Shown: piece by piece, positions 25,472-33,721 of the stretch
How the letters are laid out: each line of letters begins with the position of its first letter
Numbering within the stretch: position 1 is the stretch's first letter
Notes under the pieces: model-generated
Told to the model about the DNA's origin: nothing
Seen by the model: only the letters and a program-made list of their open reading frames with translations
Database searches by the model: none
Made by a program: the position numbers and the translations under genes
Assembly (NCBI GenBank): GCA_913060515.1
Contig: CAJXRZ010000021.1
Location: 1-64,000 of the forward strand
DNA length: 64,000 nucleotides
Direction: 5' to 3'
Source of the DNA: an uncultured Pseudomonadota bacterium
GTDB lineage: Bacteria; Myxococcota_A; UBA796; CAJQPC01

Positions 25472-26407
25472 ATGAAAATCGTCATTCCAGGTGGTTCGGG
25501 TCAGATTGGCGCCATGCTCGCTCGGGCCTTCTCAGAGCACGAGGTTGTGGTGCTCTCCAGGAGTGGCCGCGGCCCGGCCCCAAGTCGCTCGGTGAAGTGG
25601 GACGGGGAGTCCTTGGGGGAGTGGGCTGCGGAGCTGGAGGACGCCGATGTGGTGATCAACCTGGCCGGCCGCACGGTGGACTGCCGCTACACCGATGAGA
25701 ACCTGCGGCAGATGATGGACTCTCGGGTGCGCTCCACCGAGGTGGTCGGGCGCGCCATCGCCCAGTGTGCTCAAGGGCCCAAGGTGTGGCTGCAGATGAG
25801 CACGGCGACGATCTACGCCCACCGCTTTGATGCCCCCAATGACGAGGCCAGCGGCATCATCGGCGGGTGGGAGCCCGGCGCGCCGGTGTACTGGAACCAC
25901 TCCATCGCCATCGCCCAGGCTTGGGAGGACGCTCTGGAGCGGGCGGAGGTGCCTGGGGTCCGCAAAGTCGCCCTGCGCACGGCGATGGTCATGTCGCCGG
26001 ATGACGAAGGGGTCTTCTCCGTGCTGGAGCGCATGAGCAAGCTGGGGCTTGGGGGTGCCATCGCAGGCGGGGAGCAGCGGGTGAGCTGGATCCACGAGCG
26101 GGATCTGGTGGCCGCGGTGCGCTTCCTCATCCAGGAGGAGATGCACGGGGCCGTGAACCTCTGCGCGCCCGAGCCGCTCCCGCAAGGAGAGTTCATGGCG
26201 GCGCTCCGTTCGGCGCTGGGTCGGCGGGTTGGCCTGCCAGCCACCGCCTGGATGGCAGAGATTGGCGCCTGGGTGCTGCGCACCGACACCGAGCTGCTGC
26301 TCAAGAGCCGCTACGTGGTCCCGGGTCGCCTGCTTGAGCGTGGCTTTCGATTTGAGTACCCCGCTTGGGCGCGAGCAGCCGAGCAGCTGGTGGCTGCCCG
26401 GCGCTAG
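25472..26407 (+). CDS. TIGR01777-type NAD(P)-binding epimerase (SDR39U1-like)
   Basis: A 311-residue extended short-chain dehydrogenase-like protein. The N-terminal Rossmann motif is MKIVIPGGSGQIGAMLARAF, followed by VVINLAGRTVDCRYT, MSTATIYAH and a C-terminal domain (AWMAEIGAWVLRTDTELLLKSRYVVPGRL) that matches the DUF1731 end of the TIGR01777 family. It is cytoplasmic; substrates of this family are not known. It is controlled together with the divergent TetR gene by the inverted repeat between them. It ends 4 bases from the convergent lipoprotein gene. Confidence 0.87.
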   Translation: MKIVIPGGSGQIGAMLARAFSEHEVVVLSRSGRGPAPSRSVKWDGESLGEWAAELEDADVVINLAGRTVDCRYTDENLRQMMDSRVRSTEVVGRAIAQCAQGPKVWLQMSTATIYAHRFDAPNDEASGIIGGWEPGAPVYWNHSIAIAQAWEDALERAEVPGVRKVALRTAMVMSPDDEGVFSVLERMSKLGLGGAIAGGEQRVSWIHERDLVAAVRFLIQEEMHGAVNLCAPEPLPQGEFMAALRSALGRRVGLPATAWMAEIGAWVLRTDTELLLKSRYVVPGRLLERGFRFEYPAWARAAEQLVAARR

Positions 26408-26411
26408 GTCT

Positions 26412-27740
26412 TCAACGCACCCAAGTGGAGCGGGCCCCCATCGTCGAGCTCAGGTAGGGGCCGTAGTTGTTGGGGGTCCAGCTCCCCAGGTAGACCGACG
26501 GCATCTGGCCGCTGCCCGCGCACGCCGTCTGCTCGGCGTAGGACCAGATGATGGATGTGCCGGCTGCGTAGTCGTAGCTGCCGTAGCGCAGGCCCAGATC
26601 CATGTAGACGGCCACGTTGTCGTAGTCGGTGGGTCCGGAGATGACCGTGTGCGTGCCGGAGGCTGCGGTGCTGGCGTTGCAGCTGCCTTGGTTGGCCAAG
26701 GTGACAACGCTCAGGTCTCCGTAGTCGAAGGAGGAGGCGTACTGGTAGTCCGCCAAGGATTGAAAGACGCTCACGGACGTGGAGCTCATCCCGGAGCCGA
26801 ACTCGGATGAGTTCGTGATCACAGCTTGGAGGTGCGCTTGGGTGCCCGCTGAGCCGTAGCTGCAGTTCAGGGCCTCACACACCTCGACTCCGGGGTAGGG
26901 CTCACCTTCGTAGCCGCCGATGGTGCGCAGTGCGCTGCTGTTCTCGGTCCAAGTGAGCAGGGTCCAACCGCCGCCGTCGCTGACCAAATCGCAGTAGGCC
27001 TGGAAAGGGTCCCCTCCGGCGGGGTCAACCCACCAGCTGCCGCTCGCCGTCTCGCCCGCGTTCGCCAACGCCAGGCAGCTGTCCGCTGGGCACTCCTTGG
27101 CTAGGCCTAGAAGGCCCTCGTCGATGGCGCCCTCGCAGCTGTTGTCTAGGCCATCGCAGATCTCCGTCGCGCCAGGGAAGGTGTTCGCGTCTGCATCGTC
27201 GCAGTCCACATCGTTCCCAGCCCCTCCGCTTGGAATGGCACAGGAGCGGGTCGGCGCCCCCGCCCCAAAGCCGTCTGCGTCCGCATCGGTCCACCAGCTC
27301 AAACCGGTGCTCAGGTCCACGCCCGCGTCTTCGTCGTCGCTCTGGCCGTTGCAGTCGTCGTCCACGCCGGCGTTGCAGATCTCGGTCGCGCCCGGATGGA
27401 CGAGGGCGTTGACGTCGTCGCAGTCGGTGGCGTCGTCGATGTAGCCGGAGGGGGCCTCGCAAGCCTGGACCGTGTCGCTGGCATCGCCGTAGGCGTCGGC
27501 GTCGGCGTCGGCGTACCAAGTCAGAGCGTCGCTGGCGTTGTCGTCGACAATCTCATCGCAGTCGTTGTCGAGACCGTCACAGAGCTCTTCGGCGCCCGGG
27601 TAGACGGTCTCGTCGTTGTCATCGCAGTCCTCGTCGGCTGCGTAGCCGTCTTGGTCTGCGTCAGCCAAGCCGCTGTCGTCGGAGCCGCCCTTGCAGGCTG
27701 TGAGCAGGGCGAGAAGGGCAAGTAGGGCGGTGGTGCGCAT
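26412..27740 (-). CDS. MopE-repeat lipoprotein with fibrinogen-like C-terminal domain, paralogue 2
   Basis: A 442-residue protein, signal MRTTALLALLALLTACKGG. It has four MopE-type repeats (ADQDGYAADEDCDDNDETVYP, ELCDGLDNDCDEIVDD and onward to residue about 215), then the Cys motif CPADSCLALANAGETASG and a fibrinogen-like domain with YCDLVSDGGGWTLLTW. It ends RSTWVR. In the repeat region its nucleotide sequence is strikingly close to the copy at 29306 (compare 27420-27640 with 30330-30540), which suggests recent duplication or gene conversion. It is preceded by the leader region shared with the other copies. Confidence 0.87.
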   Translation of the reverse strand: MRTTALLALLALLTACKGGSDDSGLADADQDGYAADEDCDDNDETVYPGAEELCDGLDNDCDEIVDDNASDALTWYADADADAYGDASDTVQACEAPSGYIDDATDCDDVNALVHPGATEICNAGVDDDCNGQSDDEDAGVDLSTGLSWWTDADADGFGAGAPTRSCAIPSGGAGNDVDCDDADANTFPGATEICDGLDNSCEGAIDEGLLGLAKECPADSCLALANAGETASGSWWVDPAGGDPFQAYCDLVSDGGGWTLLTWTENSSALRTIGGYEGEPYPGVEVCEALNCSYGSAGTQAHLQAVITNSSEFGSGMSSTSVSVFQSLADYQYASSFDYGDLSVVTLANQGSCNASTAASGTHTVISGPTDYDNVAVYMDLGLRYGSYDYAAGTSIIWSYAEQTACAGSGQMPSVYLGSWTPNNYGPYLSSTMGARSTWVR

Positions 27741-27836
27741 GGGATTCCTCGTGCAGGATGTACGTCCAGTTTAGGTCGACCGGGGCTCCTGGGCTCGGGG
27801 TTTGCTCCGCGTGTGGGATCGGCGAAGGGATGGCCT
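27741..27836 (-). repeat. Shared 5' leader of the fibrinogen-like lipoprotein genes, copy 1
   Basis: The region upstream of this gene resembles those at 29199-29290 and 30644-30739: a block near the start codon with inverted GGA/TCC arms (about 27754-27767) and a distal block containing GTGTGGGATCGGCGAAGGGA. In this copy the hairpin is the least preserved. The block probably contains the promoter and 5' UTR and was duplicated with the genes. Confidence 0.55.
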
Positions 27837-27866
27837 TGGCCGGATGTGGCCGCCCGACGCTGACTC

Positions 27867-29198
27867 TCAGCGCACCCAAGTGGAGCGGCTGCCGCCGGCG
27901 CCCTGCAAATAGGGGCCGAAGTTGTTGGGAGACCAGGTGCCGATGTACACGGCGGGCATGCTGCCGTCTTCTTGGCAAGGGGCGGAGAGGCCGTAGGACC
28001 AGAGGTAGTTGGTGTTCGAGCTGTGGCTCTCCTCCCCGACGCGCAGCTCCGGCGAGAGCCAAACGGCCATGCCCTCGTAGGTTCTGGGGCCCGAGAGGAC
28101 CGTGTTGACCCCCTCGATGCTTCCCTCGCTCTCGCACTCTCCGGGGGTGTCCACCGAGAGGGTGACGGCGCTCAGATCCCCGTAGACGAAGGCCGAGGCG
28201 TACTCGTAGTCCGCCAAGGGCTGGAAGGTGTCCAGGCTGGTGGTGCTCATGCCGGAGCCAAATGCACTGGAGATCTGGATGAGGCTCTCCATTCGGGAGA
28301 GCCGGCCCGCCGACCCATAGTTGCAGTCCAGTTTGCGGCAGATGTCCAGCCCTGGGTAGGGTTCGCTCTGCCAGAGGCCCGAGCTCAGAATGCTGGTGCT
28401 GTTGGTCCAAGTGACCAGGGTCCATCCCCCGCCGTCGCTGGTCAGGTCGCACATCGCCAGGAATGGGTCGGCGCCGCTGGGGTCGATCCAGTAGCTGCCG
28501 TTGGTGCTCTCTCCCAATGCGACCAGGCTCAGGCAGCTCTGAACAGGGCAAGCGTAGTCTGAGCCCAAGACGCCCTCGTCGATGCTCTCATCGCAGCTGT
28601 TGTCCAGCCCATCGCAGATCTCTGGGGCGCCCGGGTAGGTGGTCCAGTCCTCATCGTCGCAGTCGCTCCCGCTGCCGCTCATCCCAGGGGGAACGGTGCA
28701 GCTCTGGGTGGGCTCGCCGGCGCCGTAGCCGTCCCCGTCGGCGTCGGTCCACCAAGTCACGCCGCTGCTCAGGTCTACACTGTCGTCCTCCTCGTCCACC
28801 AAGCCATCGCAGTCATCGTCCCGGCCGTTGCAGACCTCGCTTGCAGAAGGGCTGATGTCGGTCTCGCCATCGTTGCAGTCGGTGGCGTCGGCGACGTAGC
28901 CCTGTGGGGCTTGGCAGGCGCGCACCTCTCCGGCTGCGTCTCCATGGCCGTCTGCATCGGCATCTGCGTACCAGATCGTGGCGTCTGTGGCGGCGTTGTC
29001 GGTCTGGGTATCGCAGTCGTTGTCCAGACCGTCGCAGAGCTCCTCGGCGCCGGGGAAGACCATGACGTTGTCGTCATCGCAGTCCTCAGAGGCTGCGAAG
29101 CCGTCGCCGTCGGCGTCGAGCAGCCCGCTGTCTTGGTTCGACCCCTCCATACAGGCAGTGAGCACGGCGAGCAAGGCAAGCAGGGCGGTGGTGCGCAT
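27867..29198 (-). CDS. MopE-repeat lipoprotein with fibrinogen-like C-terminal domain, paralogue 3
   Basis: A 443-residue protein, signal MRTTALLALLAVLTACMEG. The four MopE-type repeats run to about residue 215 (LDADGDGFAASEDCDDDNVMVFP, ELCDGLDNDCDTQTDN, EVCNGRDDDCDGLVDEED, EICDGLDNSCDESIDEG). Next come CPVQSCLSLVALGESTNG and the fibrinogen-like domain with MCDLTSDGGGWTLVTW, where the usual Tyr before Cys is Met. It ends RSTWVR. It is monocistronic by spacing (126 bases to the next gene), with its own copy of the shared leader. Confidence 0.87.
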   Translation of the reverse strand: MRTTALLALLAVLTACMEGSNQDSGLLDADGDGFAASEDCDDDNVMVFPGAEELCDGLDNDCDTQTDNAATDATIWYADADADGHGDAAGEVRACQAPQGYVADATDCNDGETDISPSASEVCNGRDDDCDGLVDEEDDSVDLSSGVTWWTDADGDGYGAGEPTQSCTVPPGMSGSGSDCDDEDWTTYPGAPEICDGLDNSCDESIDEGVLGSDYACPVQSCLSLVALGESTNGSYWIDPSGADPFLAMCDLTSDGGGWTLVTWTNSTSILSSGLWQSEPYPGLDICRKLDCNYGSAGRLSRMESLIQISSAFGSGMSTTSLDTFQPLADYEYASAFVYGDLSAVTLSVDTPGECESEGSIEGVNTVLSGPRTYEGMAVWLSPELRVGEESHSSNTNYLWSYGLSAPCQEDGSMPAVYIGTWSPNNFGPYLQGAGGSRSTWVR

Positions 29199-29290
29199 CA
29201 GGTTCCTAGGTCTGGATTCATATCCAGCTTAGGTCAGCCGAAGGCGGGCGGCTCGGGAATCCACTGGCATGTGGGTTCGGAGGGCCGAAT
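29199..29290 (-). repeat. Shared 5' leader of the fibrinogen-like lipoprotein genes, copy 2, with hairpin
   Basis: CTGGAT-TCAT-ATCCAG (29212-29227) is a perfect 6-bp hairpin 14 bases before the start codon. The flanking CCTAGG and the distal GCATGTGGGTTCGG block (about 29265-29278) are shared with the other copies. A hairpin that close to the start could mask translation initiation; this is an inference. Confidence 0.6.
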
Positions 29291-29305
29291 TGCCTAGAGT
29301 GCCTG

Positions 29306-30643
29306 TCAACGCACCCAGCTGGACCGGGACCCTGGCGAGGACTGGAGGTAGGGTCCGTAGTTGTTGGCAGACCATGTCCCCAAATACACGGAGGGCATTG
29401 CGCCGCTGCCCTGGCACGCCGATGAGAGTCCGTAGGACCAGAGGTAGCGGGTCTCAGAGGTGTGGGTGAAGCTGGAATAGCGCAGCTCCGGTGCGAGCCA
29501 AACCGCGAGCCCGTCGTAGTCGGTGGGGCCACTGATGACCCGGTTTACCCCTTCGATCGCGCCCTCTGACTCACAAGAACCAGCAGTGTCGATGGAGAGA
29601 AAGACCCCGCTCAGGTCTGCGTACTCGAAGGAGGATGCGTAGTCGTAGGAGGCCAGGGCTTGATAGCTACTGAGCGCCAACGAGCTCATGCCCGAACCGA
29701 ACTCCGTTGAGTCCTGAATCAAAGCCTGCATCTGCCCTACGGTTCCGGCCGACCCGTAGCTGCAGTCCAGGGTCCCGCAAACGTCCAGTCCTGGGTAGGG
29801 CTCACTCTGGTAGTAGCCTGACGCCGTGGTCACGCTGGTGTCCGAAGTCCAGCTGATCAGGGTCCAACCTCCTCCGTCGCTGACCATGTCGCAGTAGGCC
29901 AGGAAGGCGTCGCCGCCCGAAGGATCGATCCAGTAGCTGTCGCTCACGGTCTCCCCGTTGTTGCTGAGCGCCAGGCAGCTGTCGGCCGGGCAGAAGGCTC
30001 CTTCTCCCAGCAGGCCCTCATCAACGGCGCCCTCGCAGCTGTTGTCCAGGCCATCACAAATCTCGGTCGCGCCAGGGAATGTGTCCGCGTTTCCATCGTC
30101 ACAGTCCAAGTCGTTGCCGGAGCCCCCGCTTGGAATGACGCAGGACCGGCTCGCTGCTCCCGCCCCAAAGCCGTCCGCATCCGCATCCGTCCACCAACTC
30201 AGACCGGTGCTCAGGTCTACCTCCTCGTCGGCGTCGTCGATCAGACCGTCGCAGTCGTCGTCCACGCCCGCGTTGCAGATCTCGATCTGGTCTGGATTGA
30301 CGAGCGCATCGGCGTCGTCACAGTCGGTGCCATCTTCGATGTAGCCGGAGGGGGCCTCGCAGGCTTGCACCGTGTCGGCCGCATCGCCGTAGCCGTCGGC
30401 ATCGGCGTCGGCGTACCAGGTCAGGGCGTCAGTGGCGTTGTCGTCGACGATCTCATCGCAGTCGTTGTCGAGCCCATCACAGAGCTCTTCGGCCTCTGGG
30501 TAGACGGTGTCGTCGTTGTCATCGCAGTCCTCGTCTGCGAAGAAGCCGTCTTGGTCAGCATCGACCTGGTCTCCAGTGTCTTCTGCGCCGCCTTTGCATG
30601 CGGTCATCAGGGCGAGCAGGGCGAGCAGGGCGGTGGTGCGCAT
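29306..30643 (-). CDS. MopE-repeat lipoprotein with fibrinogen-like C-terminal domain, paralogue 4
   Basis: A 445-residue protein, signal MRTTALLALLALMTACKGG. Its four MopE-type repeats are the closest relatives of those in paralogue 2 (ELCDGLDNDCDEIVDDNAT, YADADADGYGDAADT). The linker CPADSCLALSNNGETVSD is followed by the fibrinogen-like domain with YCDMVSDGGGWTLISW and the final RSSWVR. Conservation of the four-gene family at both ends, with variation in the middle of the C-terminal domain, suggests a common scaffold with different surfaces. It is the first of the same-strand series 30643-23551, interrupted only by the TetR/epimerase pair. Confidence 0.87.
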   Translation of the reverse strand: MRTTALLALLALMTACKGGAEDTGDQVDADQDGFFADEDCDDNDDTVYPEAEELCDGLDNDCDEIVDDNATDALTWYADADADGYGDAADTVQACEAPSGYIEDGTDCDDADALVNPDQIEICNAGVDDDCDGLIDDADEEVDLSTGLSWWTDADADGFGAGAASRSCVIPSGGSGNDLDCDDGNADTFPGATEICDGLDNSCEGAVDEGLLGEGAFCPADSCLALSNNGETVSDSYWIDPSGGDAFLAYCDMVSDGGGWTLISWTSDTSVTTASGYYQSEPYPGLDVCGTLDCSYGSAGTVGQMQALIQDSTEFGSGMSSLALSSYQALASYDYASSFEYADLSGVFLSIDTAGSCESEGAIEGVNRVISGPTDYDGLAVWLAPELRYSSFTHTSETRYLWSYGLSSACQGSGAMPSVYLGTWSANNYGPYLQSSPGSRSSWVR

Positions 30644-30739
30644 GGAGTTCCTAGGTCTGGATTTGTGTCCAGCTTATGTCAACCAGAGGGCACTGGCTCG
30701 GGATTCCGTCTGCATGTGGGATCGGTGAAGGGAGGCCTT
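30644..30739 (-). repeat. Shared 5' leader of the fibrinogen-like lipoprotein genes, copy 3, with hairpin
   Basis: CTGGA-TTTGTG-TCCAG (30657-30672) is the counterpart of the hairpin before paralogue 3, 14 bases from the start codon. The adjacent CCTAGG and the distal block GCATGTGGGATCGG (about 30712-30725) are conserved. On the minus strand TTGACA occurs just upstream of the hairpin (about 30675-30680) and is a possible -35, without a convincing -10. Confidence 0.6.
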
Positions 30740-30747
30740 TGGGCTGA

Positions 30748-31443
30748 TCAAGGCTCCATCGGCTCGAAGGGTTGGCCAAAGCTGTGGGCGTCGTTGATGC
30801 GCTCCAGCTCTTCAGGCAGGTAGGGGCTGGCCGATTCCTGGACCACCTCGTCGATGTAGTTGAGCACCACACCCCGAATGATGGCGCCTTCGGCGGTGTC
30901 CGAGGTGTTGAGCCAGAGCGCCGCCAAGGACTCCCTGCGCACTTCCGGCTGCTCTTGTCCTTCCCAGAGCATCACGCAGGTGTTGCGTACGACCAGCTGT
31001 CGTTTCATGAGTGCTTGGGACCTCAGAGCGTCCTGCCAGTCCCGCACCTCACCCTCCACCCCTCGCCGCACGCGGTCTTCTTGGGCGCTGGTCTCACGCT
31101 TGTTCTGCCAGACTCCGCTGGCGCCGGGCAGTCCGTACTCTGAGAGCGGCGCCATTGGTGTCACGCGACGTCCTCTGACTTCGACAAATCCAGCGTGGTA
31201 CACGGTGATCCGTGGCTTCCAGACCTGGGCGGAGATGTACTGGGTGCGTCCGCCAAAGGTGACCCCCGGCAAGTAGCCGAGCTCCCGAATCTCCGCGTTT
31301 AGCGCAAGCTCTGCAGCCCGTGTTGTGCGGGTCGCGGTCACGATCATCTCTTCATAGTTGGGCGCTTCCTCCCCTTGGGCCGCACCTTCGTCTTGGGGCC
31401 CGGGCTCTGCCGCTTGGGCCAAGAAAACAGTCAACCACCACAT
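30748..31443 (-). CDS. Secreted protein of unknown function
   Basis: A 231-residue protein. ATG 31443 (MWWLTVFLAQAAEPGPQ) was chosen because GGGAGGA precedes it and it gives a compact signal peptide; the frame is open further upstream. The mature protein has an acidic, proline-containing N-terminal linker, then IVTATRTTRAAELALN, a phrase like the TonB-plug sequence in receptors but without the rest of a plug, and a helical C-terminus. No enzyme motif is seen. It is separated from xdhB by 73 bases on the same strand. Confidence 0.65.
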   Translation of the reverse strand: MWWLTVFLAQAAEPGPQDEGAAQGEEAPNYEEMIVTATRTTRAAELALNAEIRELGYLPGVTFGGRTQYISAQVWKPRITVYHAGFVEVRGRRVTPMAPLSEYGLPGASGVWQNKRETSAQEDRVRRGVEGEVRDWQDALRSQALMKRQLVVRNTCVMLWEGQEQPEVRRESLAALWLNTSDTAEGAIIRGVVLNYIDEVVQESASPYLPEELERINDAHSFGQPFEPMEP

Positions 31444-31516
31444 GCGTCCTCCCTCGAGGTGAGGATTCGTGACACGGTGCCGCGCTATTTCGGTTTTGGC
31501 AGTTTGAGGGCCCCTT

Positions 31517-33721
31517 TTAGGCCCGCGGCAGCTCACCCTTCTGAATGGTGATTGCGCGTAAAACGGCCTCGGGTGTGGCCGGAACCGCCAGCTCCACGGG
31601 ACCGGGCCCGAAGCTGGAGATCGCGTGGCGCAGGGCCGTGAGCACAGCGATGGCCAGCATGAAGGGGGGCTCGCCCACGGCCTTGGAGCCGTGAATGACG
31701 CCGTGCTGGGGTGCTTTGTCCAACAGCTTCACGGTGAAGTCTCGGGGGATGTCCCCGATGCTGGGGATCTTGTAGGTGCTGGGGCCCAAGGTGACGGCGC
31801 TGCCGTTGGGCCGGTTGATCAGCTCCTCTTGGGTCAGCCAACCCAGGCCTTGCACAAAGCCTCCCTCGACCTGGCCCTTGTCCACGCCCGGGAGGATGGA
31901 GTCCCCCACGTCGTGCAGGATGTCGGCCCGCACCAGGCGGTATTCGCCGGTGAGGGCGTTCACGTTGACCTCGCAGACGGAGGCGCCGTAGGCGAAGTAG
32001 AAGAAGGGCGTGCCTCGGCCAGCTTCGCGGTCGTAGCCGATGCCCGGCGTGGCATAGAATCCGCTCGCAGCCAGAGAGACCTGGTTGATCCAGCACTGAA
32101 GGGCGACCTGAGCAAAGCTGGGCGCACCGGGCATGGTGGCTCGAATCTTGGCCATGCGTTCCCGGATCTGGTGGCAGGCGTTCTTCACCGCGGCGCCGTT
32201 CAGATCCGTGCCTGAGCTGGCTGCGGTCGCGCTGGTGTTGGGCACCTTGTCGGTGGCCGTGCGCATCACCCGGATCTTGGACTGGGGGACCCCCAGCTCG
32301 ATGGCGCAGATCTTGAGCATCTTGGAGTGCAGGCCCTGGCCCATCTCCGTGCCACCGTGGTTGAGCTGCACGCTGCCGTCGGCGTAGACCAGCACCAGAG
32401 CCCCGGCCTGATTGAGCAGAGAGGCGGTGAAGGAGATGCCGAACTTGACGGGTTGAAAGCCGATTCCGGAGCGCACCCAGCCCTGGCCTTGCTCGGCCGA
32501 TCTGCGCTCTGGGTAGCCCGAGGACTCCCTGAGCTCCTTCCAGATCCGCCGCAGGCGCACGCCCTCCAGGACCTGGCCGTAGGGGGTGGGCTGCTGCTCC
32601 TGGTAGAAGGAGTCGGCCCGGACCTGGGCGGCGTCCAGTCCCTGGGACTCGGCAAAGCGGTTGATGGCGTCTTCGACCACCAGGACACCTTGGGGGCCGC
32701 CAAAGCCGCGGAAGGCGGTGTTGCTGGGCAGGTTGGTGCGGCACGCATGGCCCTGGAAGTGCAGGTCCTGGATGAAGTAGGCGTTGTCGGTGTGGAACAT
32801 CGCCCGGTCCAAGATGGGGATGCTCAGGTCCTGGCTCCAGCCGCCGTTGCAGTAAATGTCGGTCTTGAGGGCGACCAGCTTGCCATCCGTGAACCCAGCG
32901 CTGTAGCGCCCCATGAAGGGGTGGCGCTTTCCGGTCCACGCCATGTCTTGGTGGCGGGAGAAGCGAACGCGGCAGGGGCGTCCGGTGGCCCACGCGCCCA
33001 AGGCAGCCCAGCAGGCAGGTTGGGTGGCTTGGGACTCTTTGCCGCCAAAGCCGCCGCCCATGCGGGGCACCTCGCAGACCACGCGGTTGGCGGGCAGGCC
33101 CAAGACCAGCGCAGCCATCTTCTGGATTTCAGTGGGGTGCTGGGTGGAGGAGAGGATGTGGAATCCGCTGTCCTCGAGGGGGGTGACCAAGGCCGCTTGG
33201 GTCTCCAAGTAGAAGTGGTCTTGGCCGCCGCAGCGCATCTCGCCGTGCACGACATGCTCGGCTCCTTCGAGCCCCTTCTCAATGTCGCCGCGGGCGATGA
33301 CGTGGGGAGTGCCCAGGAAGTCCTGGGCTTCAATGGCGCCGTCGATGGTCAGGATGGGCGGCTGCTCGTCGATCTCCAAGGTGACCAATGCGGCGGCCTG
33401 CTCGGCCAGCTCTCGGGTCTCGGCGACGACGATGGCGATGGGCTGCCCAAAGAAGTGCAGGGGTCCCCGGGAGAGCAGGGGCTCATCATGAACGATGGGG
33501 CCGATCAGGCCGTCCCCTGGAATGTCGTGGTCAAAGAGCACAGCGTGCACGCCCGGGAGTGCGCGGGCGGCGCTGGCATCGGCGTAGCGCAGGGTGCCGC
33601 GGGCCACGGGGCTGGTGACGGGGTGAACCCAGAGGCAACCATGTGGGCTGGGGGCGTCGTCGACGTAGACGGCCCGGCCGGTGACGTGCAGGTTGGCGGA
33701 CTCGTGGGGGGTGGGCTTCAT
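31517..33721 (-). CDS. xdhB: Xanthine dehydrogenase, molybdopterin-binding subunit
   Basis: A 734-residue molybdenum hydroxylase large subunit that oxidises hypoxanthine and xanthine at the Mo-pterin centre. It shows the N-terminal GRAVYVDDAP, the cofactor motif RMGGGFGGKESQ, AFRGFGGPQG, the glutamine-binding GGTEMGQGLHSK and the catalytic glutamate in GSKAVGEPPFMLA. The length is typical for bacterial XdhB (about 750-780). The start overlaps the xdhA stop (ATGA). The chaperone XdhC, usually next to it, is not present in the window. Related aldehyde oxidoreductases cannot be excluded, but the two-subunit organisation favours XDH. Confidence 0.92.
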   Translation of the reverse strand: MKPTPHESANLHVTGRAVYVDDAPSPHGCLWVHPVTSPVARGTLRYADASAARALPGVHAVLFDHDIPGDGLIGPIVHDEPLLSRGPLHFFGQPIAIVVAETRELAEQAAALVTLEIDEQPPILTIDGAIEAQDFLGTPHVIARGDIEKGLEGAEHVVHGEMRCGGQDHFYLETQAALVTPLEDSGFHILSSTQHPTEIQKMAALVLGLPANRVVCEVPRMGGGFGGKESQATQPACWAALGAWATGRPCRVRFSRHQDMAWTGKRHPFMGRYSAGFTDGKLVALKTDIYCNGGWSQDLSIPILDRAMFHTDNAYFIQDLHFQGHACRTNLPSNTAFRGFGGPQGVLVVEDAINRFAESQGLDAAQVRADSFYQEQQPTPYGQVLEGVRLRRIWKELRESSGYPERRSAEQGQGWVRSGIGFQPVKFGISFTASLLNQAGALVLVYADGSVQLNHGGTEMGQGLHSKMLKICAIELGVPQSKIRVMRTATDKVPNTSATAASSGTDLNGAAVKNACHQIRERMAKIRATMPGAPSFAQVALQCWINQVSLAASGFYATPGIGYDREAGRGTPFFYFAYGASVCEVNVNALTGEYRLVRADILHDVGDSILPGVDKGQVEGGFVQGLGWLTQEELINRPNGSAVTLGPSTYKIPSIGDIPRDFTVKLLDKAPQHGVIHGSKAVGEPPFMLAIAVLTALRHAISSFGPGPVELAVPATPEAVLRAITIQKGELPRA

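Noticed and set aside
30748-31443. TonB plug or transporter component
   Set aside because: IVTATRTTRAA resembles the start of a plug domain, but the protein is only 231 residues, and no barrel or other plug motifs follow.
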